Positions 17,334-26,202 of a DNA stretch of 64,000 bases are shown here, piece after piece; positions within the stretch are counted from its first letter, which is position 1; every line of letters starts with the position of its first letter. The translations under genes were made by a program, and so were the position numbers. The stretch covers positions 62,001 to 126,000 of the forward strand of contig NZ_UAWH01000016.1 in NCBI RefSeq assembly GCF_900447045.1. The letters run 5' to 3'. The notes under the pieces are model-generated. The model was not told where the DNA came from, ran no database searches, and saw nothing but the letters and a program-made list of their open reading frames with translations. This DNA is from Clostridium paraputrificum (GTDB taxonomy: Bacteria; Bacillota; Clostridia; Clostridiales; Clostridiaceae).

Positions 17334-18509
17334 ATGTTAAGTATTATTTTCTTATGGCTTTTAATTATTCTATTAATTCAAATTTTATTTAAATTGATAA
17401 ATATAAAAAAGAACTATATTATATCTTTTTTAATAAGCATACTTATAATTTTATTTTTTGTTAATTTAAAAGTATCTATGGCATCTGCAATTGAAGGATG
17501 CAAACTATGGTTTAAAGCAATGGTTCCAACGTTATTTCCTTTTTTAGTAATCTGTAATTTATTAATATCTTATGATGGTATTTCCTTATACTCAAAAATA
17601 TTAGGACCTTTTTTATGTAAACCACTAGGTTTATCAAAAGTATGCTCTTTCCCATTAACTGCTAGTTTTTTATGCGGATACCCTCTAGGAGCAAAGTATT
17701 GTACTGATATTTATGATCTAGGTTATATAAATAAAAAAGAATATTTCAGACTACTTAATATAGCTTCTAACTGCGGTCCTTTATTTATTGTAGGTTCAGT
17801 TTGTACTGCAATGCTAGGAAATGCAAGATTTGGGTACTTACTATTAATAGCAAACTATATTTCTTTAATCCTTATAGGACTATTTACAAGAAAGAATAAA
17901 GAAATATGCAATAATAATTCATCTAACTTATCAAGTCCAAAAATCAATTTTGGTCAAGCCTTTAAGAACGCAATAGATAATGCAATTTCTACTACCATAC
18001 AAGTTGGTGGATTTATAGTCATCTTTTCAGTAATTATCGGCATAATAAAAAATAATGCTAATATAAGCATTATTTTTAATAATTTAGAATCATTTTTAAG
18101 TTTACCTAAAGACTCTATATATGCACTTTTTCTTGGCAGTATTGAAATCACTAACGGTTGTAATATAATAGCCAATTCAACATTAACAATACCATTAAAA
18201 CTAAGTATAATAAGCTTCTTATGTTCTTTTTCCGGGCTATCAATAATAGCTCAAGTAAATTCTTTTATTAGCAAGCATAATGTACCTATGTTTAGATATA
18301 CTTTACTCAAGCTAATCCAAGGAATCTTAAGCTTTATAATAACCTTTATAGTTGCAAAGTTATTTGTAGGTAGTATAGCAACCTCTACTATAGTAACTCC
18401 TGCAACTCCTTATATAACAACATTTATGTATTTTATACCTTTCATAATAATTTTAGGTATATATGCAATAGGGAAAACCTTTAAAAAATTACTTTTTCAT
18501 ATCTCGTAG
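17334..18509 (+). CDS. ylbJ: Sporulation integral membrane protein YlbJ
   Basis: 391 residues with about nine hydrophobic segments; the first two cover residues 1-50. Conserved family pieces seen are FPFLVICNLL, FLCGYPLGAKYC and ASNCGPLFIVG, typical of the nucleoside-recognition/gate (Spore maturation A-like) fold. It is needed for spore cortex/heat resistance in Bacillus; the transported substrate is not established. GGAGTG lies before the ATG. Its 3' end overlaps the convergent 185-codon gene by 21 bases. Confidence 0.9.
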   Translation: MLSIIFLWLLIILLIQILFKLINIKKNYIISFLISILIILFFVNLKVSMASAIEGCKLWFKAMVPTLFPFLVICNLLISYDGISLYSKILGPFLCKPLGLSKVCSFPLTASFLCGYPLGAKYCTDIYDLGYINKKEYFRLLNIASNCGPLFIVGSVCTAMLGNARFGYLLLIANYISLILIGLFTRKNKEICNNNSSNLSSPKINFGQAFKNAIDNAISTTIQVGGFIVIFSVIIGIIKNNANISIIFNNLESFLSLPKDSIYALFLGSIEITNGCNIIANSTLTIPLKLSIISFLCSFSGLSIIAQVNSFISKHNVPMFRYTLLKLIQGILSFIITFIVAKLFVGSIATSTIVTPATPYITTFMYFIPFIIILGIYAIGKTFKKLLFHIS

Positions 18510-19046
18510 TTCTTTAATATTATCTTTAATGGTAGAGCTTATACCAGTGAAATTCTTATCTACATCACTAGCAACTTCTTCAAAGCTTGCTTGTAAGGCT
18601 TTTATAAGCTCTGCCTTCTTTACTTCTAATTCTCTATCAAGATCCGTTAATATTTCATCAGAATAGTCTCTTGACCCTAATCTTATGGCTTTTGCATCTC
18701 TTTGAGCAGCTGACACTATTTCTTGCGCTCTAATTTTAGCTTCTTTTACAACATCATGATTTTCAACATTTTGTCTCATCATTTCCATTGTTTCTTTTTT
18801 TACTGAATCATACTCTTTTTTAGCTTCTGATAAAATTCTTTCTCTTTCATTCATAACCCATTGTGCCTTTTTAAATTGATCTGGTAGATAGTTTATTATC
18901 TGATCTATTACATCAAGCACTTCTTTCCTATCAACCATTGTTTTCCCACTTATAGGCACCTTCGGAGAATTCTCAATTAAATCCTGAAGATATTCTAATA
19001 ATTCTACGATATTAACATCCACGTTCTTATCCACAATACCACCCAA
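18489..19046 (-). CDS. Conserved clostridial coiled-coil protein downstream of coaD
   Basis: 185 residues, no membrane span. Residues 1-50 are predicted helix (NIVELLEYLQDLI), residues 65-165 are a long heptad-rich coiled coil with many Glu, Lys and Ala (RAQEIVSAAQRDAKAIRLGS), resembling ATP synthase b subunits or DivIVA-type tails; genes like this are often labelled ATPase without evidence. The start is a TTG (19044-19046), five bases after AAGGA and one base after the coaD stop; a GTG at 19032-19034 is the alternative. Function not recognised. Convergent with ylbJ. Confidence 0.8.
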   Translation of the reverse strand: MGGIVDKNVDVNIVELLEYLQDLIENSPKVPISGKTMVDRKEVLDVIDQIINYLPDQFKKAQWVMNERERILSEAKKEYDSVKKETMEMMRQNVENHDVVKEAKIRAQEIVSAAQRDAKAIRLGSRDYSDEILTDLDRELEVKKAELIKALQASFEEVASDVDKNFTGISSTIKDNIKELRDMKK

Positions 19047-19047
19047 C

Positions 19048-19527
19048 CTATTCCTTTATTTTTTTTATAATATCTGGAATTATATCACTAGGAACTAATC
19101 CTTCTACACATCCACCAAATTTAGCGACTTGTTTAACAGCAGATGAACTTAAATACGAATATTGAGCAGAAGTCATCATAAATAAAGTTTCCACTTCTGG
19201 ATCTAACTTATTGTTCATCAATGCCATTTGAAACTCATATTCAAAATCTGAAAAAGCCCTTAACCCCTTTAAAATTACATTTGCATCATACTTTTTCATA
19301 AAATCTATCAATAAGCCATGAAAACTTACCACTTCAACATTAGGTAAATCTTTTGTCACTCTTTTTATTAACTCAACTCTCTCATCTATATTAAATAATC
19401 CCTTTTTATCTACATTAACCAGTACCCCAACAATAAGCTTATCAAAGGTCTTTGATCCTCTTGTTATAATATCTAAATGTCCATTTGTTATTGGGTCAAA
19501 GCTTCCTGGATAAACAGCTATCTTCAT
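19048..19527 (-). CDS. coaD: Phosphopantetheine adenylyltransferase
   Basis: 159 residues. It transfers AMP to 4'-phosphopantetheine, the fourth step to coenzyme [14 protein letters not shown] (HxGH) lies at the start and [13 protein letters not shown] matches the ISSTxVR-type motif. The ATG at 19525-19527 follows GGGGGAAGAAA; in-frame codons upstream lack a site. It follows rsmD by ten bases, the usual pair. CoaBC is elsewhere in this window. Confidence 0.96.
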   Translation of the reverse strand: MKIAVYPGSFDPITNGHLDIITRGSKTFDKLIVGVLVNVDKKGLFNIDERVELIKRVTKDLPNVEVVSFHGLLIDFMKKYDANVILKGLRAFSDFEYEFQMALMNNKLDPEVETLFMMTSAQYSYLSSSAVKQVAKFGGCVEGLVPSDIIPDIIKKIKE

Positions 19528-19537
19528 TTTCTTCCCC

Positions 19538-20086
19538 CTAATATTTATAGAAACATACTGTAGTGTTTCCATATTTCTTACTTCTACTAAACTTTATATC
19601 TTTATAACCTTCATATATCTCTTCTACAGAATCTATCTTTGTAACTATTATTCCGTCCTCTACTAACATATCATTTTCTTCTATTAGTTTGATAGCTTCT
19701 GGAATCATTTCCCTACAATATGGAGGATCTATAAATATTAAATCAAATTTCTTACCTTTCTTCGCTAATAATCTTAACGCATCATAAGAATCCATATTCA
19801 TAGGATTACAAAATTCCTCAAATTTTAGATTTTTAACATTTTCCTTTAACAAAGGAAAAGTTGTGGAACTCTTATCTACCAGGTATACTTCCTTAGCCCC
19901 TCTGCTTGCAGCTTCTAAACCTAAGCTACCAGTCCCTGCAAAAACATCTACAACTACAGCATTAGGAATATATCCTTGAATCATGCTAAACATTGCCTCT
20001 TTAACTCTATCTAAAGTTGGTCTTGTTTCTAAGGTTGCTGGAGGAATTAACTTACGTCCTTTTGCTTTTCCTGCTATAATTCTCAC
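19538..20086 (-). CDS. rsmD: 16S rRNA (guanine966-N2)-methyltransferase RsmD
   Basis: 182 residues. It methylates G966 of 16S rRNA with S-adenosylmethionine. [13 protein letters not shown] is the standard N-terminus, [19 protein letters not shown] is the cofactor loop and [10 protein letters not shown] has the catalytic DPPY. AGGAG precedes ATG. Paired with coaD. Confidence 0.95.
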   Translation of the reverse strand: MRIIAGKAKGRKLIPPATLETRPTLDRVKEAMFSMIQGYIPNAVVVDVFAGTGSLGLEAASRGAKEVYLVDKSSTTFPLLKENVKNLKFEEFCNPMNMDSYDALRLLAKKGKKFDLIFIDPPYCREMIPEAIKLIEENDMLVEDGIIVTKIDSVEEIYEGYKDIKFSRSKKYGNTTVCFYKY

Positions 20087-20152
20087 TTCTTTTCTCCTCC
20101 TCGAAGTTTTATCACTAACATTTTATCATATTAGATAAATATATACAATTTA

Positions 20153-22189
20153 TTAGTTAAAACATATATATTTGCTACTTTTTTCTAATCCTTGCTTAAC
20201 TTCATATACTAGACGTTTATCATTCAAATCTTCAGACTCTAGCATTTTATTAGCTTCTCCCCTTGCACATTTTAAAATATTAATATCTTCATATATATCT
20301 GCTAACACTAGTCCTTCATCTCCACTTTGTCTCATGCCAAATACTTCACCAGTTCCTCTAAGCTTCATATCTTGCTCTGAAATGAAGAATCCATCTGTAG
20401 ACTCTGTCATTATACTCATTCTTTTCTTAGTTATATTGCTCTTTGCATTAGCTATTAAAACACAATAAGATTCATATTGCCCTCTCCCTACTCTTCCTCT
20501 TAGTTGATGAAGCTGAGCTAATCCAAATCTTTCTGCATTTTCAATAATCATAACTGACGCATTAGGCACATTTACCCCTACTTCTATAACTGTAGTTGAA
20601 ATTAAAACCTTAGTTTTATTTTCTTTAAATCTTGTTATTATCTCATCTTTTTCAGAAGGTTTCATTTTACCATGTAGAATTTCAACTTCAATATCATTAA
20701 ATATTCCTTCTTTAAGTTTCTTATATATACTTTCTACAGAGTTTAACTTTTCCTTTTCATCCTCTTCTATTAATGGACAAACAATATAAACTTGTCTTCC
20801 CTTTTTAATTTCTCCAAGAGCTAATTCATATGCACTATTTCTTGATGATTCATTAAAGAATCTTGTATCAATTTTCTTTCTTCCTGGTGGAAGTTCGTCT
20901 ATTGCAGAAACATCTAAATCTGAATATAGATATAGTGCTAATGTTCTCGGAATAGGTGTAGCAGTCATTACTAATACATCTGCCCTTGCTCCCTTATTTA
21001 TAAGCTTGCTTCTTTGTTCTACTCCAAATCTGTGTTGTTCATCAGTTATAACAAGCCCAAGTTTATTAAAGTTAACATCCTCCTGAATTAGAGCATGTGT
21101 TCCTATCACAACTAAAGGTGCACCATCTGCAATTCTTTCCTTTATTCTTTTCTTTTCCTTAGCAGTTGTACTACCTGTAAGTAGTTCAATTTCCACTCCA
21201 AATTGTGATAATAACTTTTTAGCTTCTTCATAATGCTGATTTGCTAAAATTTCAGTAGGAACCATAAAAGCTGATTTATATCCATTTGTGTATGCATTAT
21301 ATATTGCTATTAATGCTACTACAGTCTTACCACTTCCTACGTCTCCCTGAACTAATCTATTCATAGGATAATTACTTTTTTGATCTCTTAATATTTCTCT
21401 TACAACCCTTGCTTGTGCGCCAGTCAATTGGTACGGAAGAGCTTCCCTAAGCTCTCCCATTCTTTCATTGTCCCAAGGAATACTAATACCTTTATTATTT
21501 TGTTTGATTTTTCTTTTTAATAAAAGTAACTTCATTGAATAAGTAAATAGCTCTTGAAACTTTAATCTTGTTATTGCCTTATCTAACATTTCTTTATCTT
21601 TAGGAAAATGAATTTCTCTTATAGCTTTATCTAATGAAATCATGCCATACCTTTCACACATTTCTTTTGGTAAGTTTTCTGTTATCTTTATTGAGTCAAG
21701 AACCAAACTAATAAGCTTTGTTATAAGTTTATCTGTTAAATCTCCCTTTAAGGGATATTTAGGTATTATTTCACTTTTCAGAGCATCTTCGCACCCTACT
21801 AATGGATTAACTATCTCTAAAGTCTTACCAACCCTTTTAAACTTACCTATCAAATTATATGTAACACCAATTCTATAATTATTTTTTATATAGGGTTGAT
21901 TAAACCACTTACCATCTACCCTATGCCCATTATAATCAAATTCTATTGTTGTTATAGTTTTTCCTGTTCTAGTTCTAACATCTCTTTTAAAGGCAACTAC
22001 TTTGCAACTTAGTATTTGCTTTTCTTCCCCATCAATCTCTTCAAAAGGTATGTTTCCATTAACAAATTCATAATCTCTTGGAAAATATAACAATAAATCA
22101 AGAATATTAAATATAGATACTTTATTAAGTTTTTCTAATACCTTAGGTCCTACTCCTTTTAAGGTAGATACTGAACTATATATATCCAT
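20153..22189 (-). CDS. recG: ATP-dependent DNA helicase RecG
   Basis: 678 residues. RecG remodels stalled forks and Holliday junctions. The N-terminal OB/wedge domain covers about 1-160; helicase motifs are GDVGSGKTVVALIA, ITDEQHRFG (DEQH), TATPIPRTL and LRGRVGRGQYESYC. The length matches Bacillus RecG. It lies after a terminator that ends the asp23-fakA transcript; the promoter is not obvious in the short gap. Confidence 0.97.
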   Translation of the reverse strand: MDIYSSVSTLKGVGPKVLEKLNKVSIFNILDLLLYFPRDYEFVNGNIPFEEIDGEEKQILSCKVVAFKRDVRTRTGKTITTIEFDYNGHRVDGKWFNQPYIKNNYRIGVTYNLIGKFKRVGKTLEIVNPLVGCEDALKSEIIPKYPLKGDLTDKLITKLISLVLDSIKITENLPKEMCERYGMISLDKAIREIHFPKDKEMLDKAITRLKFQELFTYSMKLLLLKRKIKQNNKGISIPWDNERMGELREALPYQLTGAQARVVREILRDQKSNYPMNRLVQGDVGSGKTVVALIAIYNAYTNGYKSAFMVPTEILANQHYEEAKKLLSQFGVEIELLTGSTTAKEKKRIKERIADGAPLVVIGTHALIQEDVNFNKLGLVITDEQHRFGVEQRSKLINKGARADVLVMTATPIPRTLALYLYSDLDVSAIDELPPGRKKIDTRFFNESSRNSAYELALGEIKKGRQVYIVCPLIEEDEKEKLNSVESIYKKLKEGIFNDIEVEILHGKMKPSEKDEIITRFKENKTKVLISTTVIEVGVNVPNASVMIIENAERFGLAQLHQLRGRVGRGQYESYCVLIANAKSNITKKRMSIMTESTDGFFISEQDMKLRGTGEVFGMRQSGDEGLVLADIYEDINILKCARGEANKMLESEDLNDKRLVYEVKQGLEKSSKYICFN

Positions 22190-22207
22190 TCTTTTTACTC
22201 CTTATAT

Positions 22208-22233
22208 AACAAAAAGCACCCAAGGTGCTTTTT
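22208..22233 (-). terminator. Intrinsic terminator after the fakA-like gene
   Basis: AAAAAGCACC (22211-22220), CAA loop, GGTGCTTTTT (22224-22233), U tract on the minus strand. It lies nine bases after the upstream stop. Confidence 0.9.
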
Positions 22234-22242
22234 GAAAGAAAT

Positions 22243-23892
22243 TTATTCTACTGATATAAAGAAATAATAAAGTGGTTGATCTCCCTTATAACATTGAACA
22301 TCACACTCATCATACTTCTCTTCTAGTTTAGAAATAAAATCATTTACTTCATCTTCATTTACATCTTCACCATAGAAAACAGTTATAAGTTCGCTATCTT
22401 CATCAACCATGTTTTCAATAACTTTTTCAGCTACTTCATAGGTATCTGCTCCAACTTCCTTAATCTTACCTTCGATTAATCCAAGTTTGTTACCTGCTTC
22501 TACCTTTTGGTTGCTTCCTTCTAATTCAGTATCTCTTACAGCGTAAGTTACTGAACCAGTTTTAACAGACTTCATTAATTCCTTTAATTCTTCTTCATTT
22601 TCATCAACTTCTGCTTCTTGGTTAAACATAGTTACACAAGTAATACCTTGTGGTATTGAAGTTGTTGGAATCACTCTAACATCCTTCTCTGATATTTCTG
22701 AAGCTTGGTTTGCTGCCATAACAATATTCTTATTGTTTGGTAGTATAAAAATATGTTCAGCATTTAGTTTGTTTACACATTCTAGTATATCTTGAGTTGA
22801 TGGATTCATAGTCTGACCACCTTCAATTACATAGTCAACTCCTAAATCCTTAAAGATATTTGATATACCTTCTCCCATAGCTACAGTAACAAATGCATAT
22901 TTTTTAGCTTCTGCAGCTACTTCTTCATGTGCTTCTACTTCAGCATTAGCATATTCTTCTTCGCTCATAAGAAGTTCTCTGTGTTCTTCTCTCATATTAT
23001 CTATTTTAATCTTAGATAATTCTCCTAACTTTACTGCTTTTGCTAATACATCTCCAGGATCATTTGTATGGATATGAACCTTAATTACATCATCATAACC
23101 AACAACTATCATTGAATCCCCTAATGGTTCAATTTCATCTTGGAAAGCTTTTGCATTGCTTGCATCACCTAAAATTATAAATTCAGTACAATATCCAAAT
23201 TTAATGTCAGCTTCTGCAGTAGATTTTGCACCAACTGCTCCACCTTCACTTACCTTTATATCCTTAACTTCTGCTTGAATTCCTTCTTTTAATGCAGCTG
23301 TCATACCTGAAAGAATTATGTATAATCCCATTCCTCCTGAATCAACTACCTTAGCTTTCTTTAAAGCTGGTAATAAATCTGGTGTCTTATCAAGCATTAT
23401 TTTTGCTGCTTTTGTAGCTTCATCCATTAAATCTGCAACATCTGTCGCTTCAATTTCAATAGCTGCTTCTGCTGTTGCTCTTATTACTGATAGGATAGTA
23501 CCTTCTGTTGGTCTCATTACAGCCTTATATGCTGAATTTGAGCCTTCTTTTAAAGCCACAGCAATTTGAGCAGCATCAGCCTCTTCTAAACCTTCTAATC
23601 CCTTTGATATACCTCTTAATATTTGAGAAAGGATAACTCCAGAGTTACCTCTTGCTCCCATTAAAGCACCTTTAGCTAGCTTTTTAGAAACTTCTCCAAT
23701 TGAATTTGAGTTTATATTTTCAATTTCTTTAACTGCTGCCTTGAATGTCATAGACATATTAGTTCCTGTATCTCCATCTGGAACAGGGAAAACATTTAAA
23801 GAATTTACAAAATCGCTCTCCTCAGCCAATCTATTACTAGCATTCACGACCATGTTATAAAAATCACGGCCATTTATTGATTTATATTCCAT
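22243..23892 (-). CDS. fakA: DAK2/DegV-type protein, FakA-like (YloV)
   Basis: 549 residues. In staphylococci FakA is the ATP-binding part of fatty acid kinase, acting with FakB fatty-acid binders. The DhaL-type N-terminal domain shows NVFPVPDGDTGTNMS with the Asp triad for Mg-ATP and GARGNSGVILSQ; a middle domain and a C-terminal DUF1949-like/FakA domain follow. It lies 11 bases after asp23, the conserved yloU-yloV order. Whether it phosphorylates fatty acids here depends on a FakB partner outside the window. Confidence 0.88.
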   Translation of the reverse strand: MEYKSINGRDFYNMVVNASNRLAEESDFVNSLNVFPVPDGDTGTNMSMTFKAAVKEIENINSNSIGEVSKKLAKGALMGARGNSGVILSQILRGISKGLEGLEEADAAQIAVALKEGSNSAYKAVMRPTEGTILSVIRATAEAAIEIEATDVADLMDEATKAAKIMLDKTPDLLPALKKAKVVDSGGMGLYIILSGMTAALKEGIQAEVKDIKVSEGGAVGAKSTAEADIKFGYCTEFIILGDASNAKAFQDEIEPLGDSMIVVGYDDVIKVHIHTNDPGDVLAKAVKLGELSKIKIDNMREEHRELLMSEEEYANAEVEAHEEVAAEAKKYAFVTVAMGEGISNIFKDLGVDYVIEGGQTMNPSTQDILECVNKLNAEHIFILPNNKNIVMAANQASEISEKDVRVIPTTSIPQGITCVTMFNQEAEVDENEEELKELMKSVKTGSVTYAVRDTELEGSNQKVEAGNKLGLIEGKIKEVGADTYEVAEKVIENMVDEDSELITVFYGEDVNEDEVNDFISKLEEKYDECDVQCYKGDQPLYYFFISVE

Positions 23893-23903
23893 CAGATTAC
23901 CTC

Positions 23904-24254
23904 CTAGACTCTTACCGCTTGAACATTAACTGTTATAGAAGAAACCTTTAATCCTGTAAAGTTTTCTACATTGTAACGTACCTTTTGTACTATATTGTTT
24001 GCAATAACGGAAATTTTAGTTCCGTATTCCACCATAACAAATAATTCTATATTTAACTTCTCATCTTCTGTAAGAGTTAACTTTACTCCCTTGCTTAAAT
24101 TTTCAACTCTCATTAGTTCCCAAAAACCTTCAGTAGCGTTCTTAGATACCATTCCAACAACACCATAGCATTCCATAGTTGATAAACCAACTATTTTTGC
24201 TAAAACCTCATCAGAGTAATGTATATATCCATTTTCTTTAGAAAATCCAACCAT
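23904..24254 (-). CDS. Asp23/Gls24 family protein YloU
   Basis: 116 residues, an alkaline-shock-protein-23 domain. Typical features are IHYSDEVLAKIVGLSTMECYGVVGMV and VQKVRYNVENFTGLKVSSITVNVQ-type ends. In Firmicutes these cytoplasmic or envelope-linked proteins affect envelope homeostasis, and the gene is always beside rpmB and the fakA-like gene. GGAGGAATT precedes ATG. A sigma-A promoter lies upstream, divergent from rpmB. Confidence 0.9.
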   Translation of the reverse strand: MVGFSKENGYIHYSDEVLAKIVGLSTMECYGVVGMVSKNATEGFWELMRVENLSKGVKLTLTEDEKLNIELFVMVEYGTKISVIANNIVQKVRYNVENFTGLKVSSITVNVQAVRV

Positions 24255-24286
24255 TACAATTCCTCCTCATACTATCCTTAACTTCT

Positions 24287-24315
24287 ATTTTATCTTAGAA
24301 ATATATTTTATTCAA
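24287..24315 (-). promoter_or_regulatory. Sigma-A promoter of asp23-fakA
   Basis: TTGAAT (complement of 24310-24315), 17-base spacer, TAAAAT (24287-24292). Confidence 0.6.
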
Positions 24316-24365
24316 GAATTATCTACCATAATAGATATCTCGTCTCAATTTATTTTATATTTTAC

Positions 24366-24395
24366 TTGCAAATATTATACTAGGTGTGGTAAAAT
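24366..24395 (+). promoter_or_regulatory. Sigma-A promoter of rpmB
   Basis: TTGCAA (24366-24371), 18-base spacer, TAAAAT (24390-24395) preceded by TGG (extended -10). The leader (about 24402-24451) holds a short GAAGA/TCTTC hairpin. Confidence 0.7.
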
Positions 24396-24451
24396 CGTAT
24401 TTGTCCTATTGAAGAGAACTTTATCTTCACTATATAAGGAGGTGTTTTCAA

Positions 24452-24643
24452 GTGGCAAGAAGATGCGAAGTATGTAATAAAGGTGTTGTTTCTGGAGTAC
24501 AGTACAGCCATTCACATCGTCAATCAAAGAGAACTTGGGCTCCTAACATAAAGAGAGTAAAGGCTTTAGTTAACGGAACACCAAAGACAGTTCACGTATG
24601 TACAAGATGCCTTAGATCTGGTAAGGTTCAAAGAGCAATATAA
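24452..24643 (+). CDS. rpmB: Large-subunit ribosomal protein L28
   Basis: 63 residues starting at GTG after AAGGAGGTG. ARRCEVCNKG and CTRCLRSGKV contain two CxxC pairs, so this is the zinc form. Typical L28 middle SHSHRQSKRTWAPN. Monocistronic: own promoter upstream and two terminators downstream; divergent from asp23, convergent with spoVM. Confidence 0.97.
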   Translation: MARRCEVCNKGVVSGVQYSHSHRQSKRTWAPNIKRVKALVNGTPKTVHVCTRCLRSGKVQRAI

Positions 24644-24653
24644 GTTCAAATAG

Positions 24654-24683
24654 AAAAATGCAATGCTTAAGCAATGCATTTTT
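24654..24683 (+). terminator. First terminator after rpmB
   Basis: AAAAATGCA (24654-24662) pairs with TGCATTTTT (24675-24683); the inside TGC/GCA also pairs. Followed by TTTTT. Confidence 0.85.
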
Positions 24684-24692
24684 TTATGCTTT

Positions 24693-24725
24693 AAAAAGCC
24701 GGAAGTTTATAGCTTCCGGCTTTTT
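24693..24725 (+). terminator. Second, bidirectional terminator between rpmB and spoVM
   Basis: AAAAAGCCGGAAG (24693-24705) and CTTCCGGCTTTTT (24713-24725), 13 perfect pairs, 7-base loop. U tracts on both sides allow it to serve spoVM on the minus strand too. Confidence 0.92.
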
Positions 24726-24755
24726 CTATTTTTCTATTCATTTTAAAGTTATGTA

Positions 24756-24827
24756 TTATTTTTTTCTTCTAAAGAACCTTATAAAACTCGAAATGAATCT
24801 TGGTAATTTTATAGCTACTATCTTCAT
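24756..24827 (-). CDS. spoVM: Stage V sporulation protein M, 23 residues
   Basis: ATG at 24825-24827 with GGAGG six bases upstream, stop TAA at 24756-24758. The peptide begins MKIVAIKLPRFI and ends FFRRKK; it is an amphipathic helix with the proline at position 9 that in Bacillus SpoVM is needed to sense positive membrane curvature. It anchors SpoIVA to the outer forespore membrane. Position between thiN and rpmB is the same as in Bacillus subtilis. The gene is too short for most gene callers. A sigma-E-like -10 lies upstream. Confidence 0.9.
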   Translation of the reverse strand: MKIVAIKLPRFISSFIRFFRRKK

Positions 24828-24857
24828 AAAATCCTCCCATTTAAATTATTAAAAAAC

Positions 24858-24907
24858 CACCAAATTTTCTCTTTATTCTATTGTATGAACAAAAAGTCAA
24901 TTTGGTG
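24858..24907 (-). terminator. Long-loop terminator after thiN
   Basis: CACCAAATT (complement of 24899-24907) pairs with AATTTGGTG (complement of 24858-24866), 32-base loop, then GTTTTTTAAT. The spoVM promoter lies within the loop, so the element separates vegetative thiN transcription from sporulation-specific spoVM. Confidence 0.5.
24880..24887 (-). promoter_or_regulatory. Sigma-E-type -10 box of spoVM
   Basis: CATACAAT (complement of 24880-24887) equals the sigma-E -10 consensus CATACAHT. The -35 (KMATATT expected 13-15 bases upstream) is poor, within the CACCAAATT repeat arm. spoVM is sigma-E dependent in Bacillus. A TTGACT at 24892-24897 has no well-placed sigma-A -10. Confidence 0.5.
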
Positions 24908-24916
24908 ATTACTTTT

Positions 24917-25552
24917 TTAATCTTTAGGAAAATTTACTAAAATTAATCCACTTTCAAATGTAATTCGTATATCTTTATCCAAAAACTCATTACATATAGC
25001 TCTAGGCTCTAATAATTTCATATCATAGTCTTTTAATTTATACTTTCCACCTATTATATTAAGTTTTTTAACCTCATCGCTTAAAGAATGAAAACTAATT
25101 GTTTCTCCATAACTCCCTTTAAAAGTGGCTTCTTTATTTACAACAAACATTCTATTATTATCATCAATAATTTCTAAATGAACCTTATCAATTATTGAAT
25201 TTCTAAAAAGTCCTAAGTTGCCAAGCATATGGTCAACTCTTGTGCCTGTTGCTCCAAACAAAAAAATTTTATCTGCCCCATTTTCAATGGCTGTAATATA
25301 TCCCAAATGAGTATCAGAATAATCTTTTTCTGAATTATAAGTTAATATATGAGTATTTTTACTATTTAATATCTCATATACCTCCTTATTTATTGAATCA
25401 AAGTCACCTAAGGCTAAGTCTATATGAATATCATATTCAACTAATGCATTGCATCCCTTATCTACTCCAATTATAAAATCACCTTCTTGGATATAGCTCT
25501 TTAGTAACTTTTCTGATGGAGGTGTTCCACCACTTACAATAATTGCTCTCAT
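24917..25552 (-). CDS. thiN: Thiamine pyrophosphokinase
   Basis: 211 residues. It makes thiamine diphosphate from thiamine and ATP. Motifs: GVDKGCNALVE, LALGDFDSI and NSEKDYSDTHLG (metal- and ATP-binding acidic residues), GATGTRVDHMLGNLG. The start abuts the rpe stop (one shared base at 25552). Order rsgA-rpe-thiN is conserved in Firmicutes. Confidence 0.95.
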   Translation of the reverse strand: MRAIIVSGGTPPSEKLLKSYIQEGDFIIGVDKGCNALVEYDIHIDLALGDFDSINKEVYEILNSKNTHILTYNSEKDYSDTHLGYITAIENGADKIFLFGATGTRVDHMLGNLGLFRNSIIDKVHLEIIDDNNRMFVVNKEATFKGSYGETISFHSLSDEVKKLNIIGGKYKLKDYDMKLLEPRAICNEFLDKDIRITFESGLILVNFPKD

Positions 25553-26202
25553 TAAACACTTTCCTTTAATAATTTAATGTTTTCCTCAATCTTATTGTCC
25601 TTAAATACTGCTGACCCTGCAACAACAACAGTAGCTCCGGCTTCAACAATTTCTTTTATGTTATTAACTCCTACACCACCATCTACTTGTATCATTAAAG
25701 CATTGTTATATTTTTTCTTCAACTCATTTACCTCTCTTATCTTTTCAAGAGAATAATCAATAAACTTTTGTCCTCCAAAACCTGGATTTACAGACATAAT
25801 TAGAACCATATCTAATTGAGGTATTAAATCCTTTATAAGGCATACAGATGTACCTGGATTTAATGCTAGTCCTACTTTTACTCCTTTAGATTTCACATAT
25901 TGTATTGCTCTATCTATATGTACCTCTGATTCATAGTGAATTGTAATTAAATCTGAACCTGCCTCTACAAAGTCATCTATAAATCTAGTTGGGTTTTCAA
26001 CCATTAAATGAACGTCAAAAACCTTATCACTCTTATCTCTTAGAGCTTTAACAACAGGAGCACCTATTGTTATATTAGGAACAAATGCTCCATCCATTAC
26101 ATCTATATGTATCCAATCGGCACCTGCTTCAGATACCCTCTTAACATCCTCTCCTAGTTTTGCAAAATCTGCTGATAATATTGACGGTGATATTTTTACC
26201 AT
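25552..26202 (-). CDS. rpe: Ribulose-phosphate 3-epimerase
   Basis: 216 residues, a TIM barrel. It interconverts ribulose-5-phosphate and xylulose-5-phosphate. Motifs: [40 protein letters not shown] and QVDGGV with metal-binding His and Asp. Overlaps rsgA by seven bases, indicating coupling. Confidence 0.96.
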   Translation of the reverse strand: MVKISPSILSADFAKLGEDVKRVSEAGADWIHIDVMDGAFVPNITIGAPVVKALRDKSDKVFDVHLMVENPTRFIDDFVEAGSDLITIHYESEVHIDRAIQYVKSKGVKVGLALNPGTSVCLIKDLIPQLDMVLIMSVNPGFGGQKFIDYSLEKIREVNELKKKYNNALMIQVDGGVGVNNIKEIVEAGATVVVAGSAVFKDNKIEENIKLLKESV

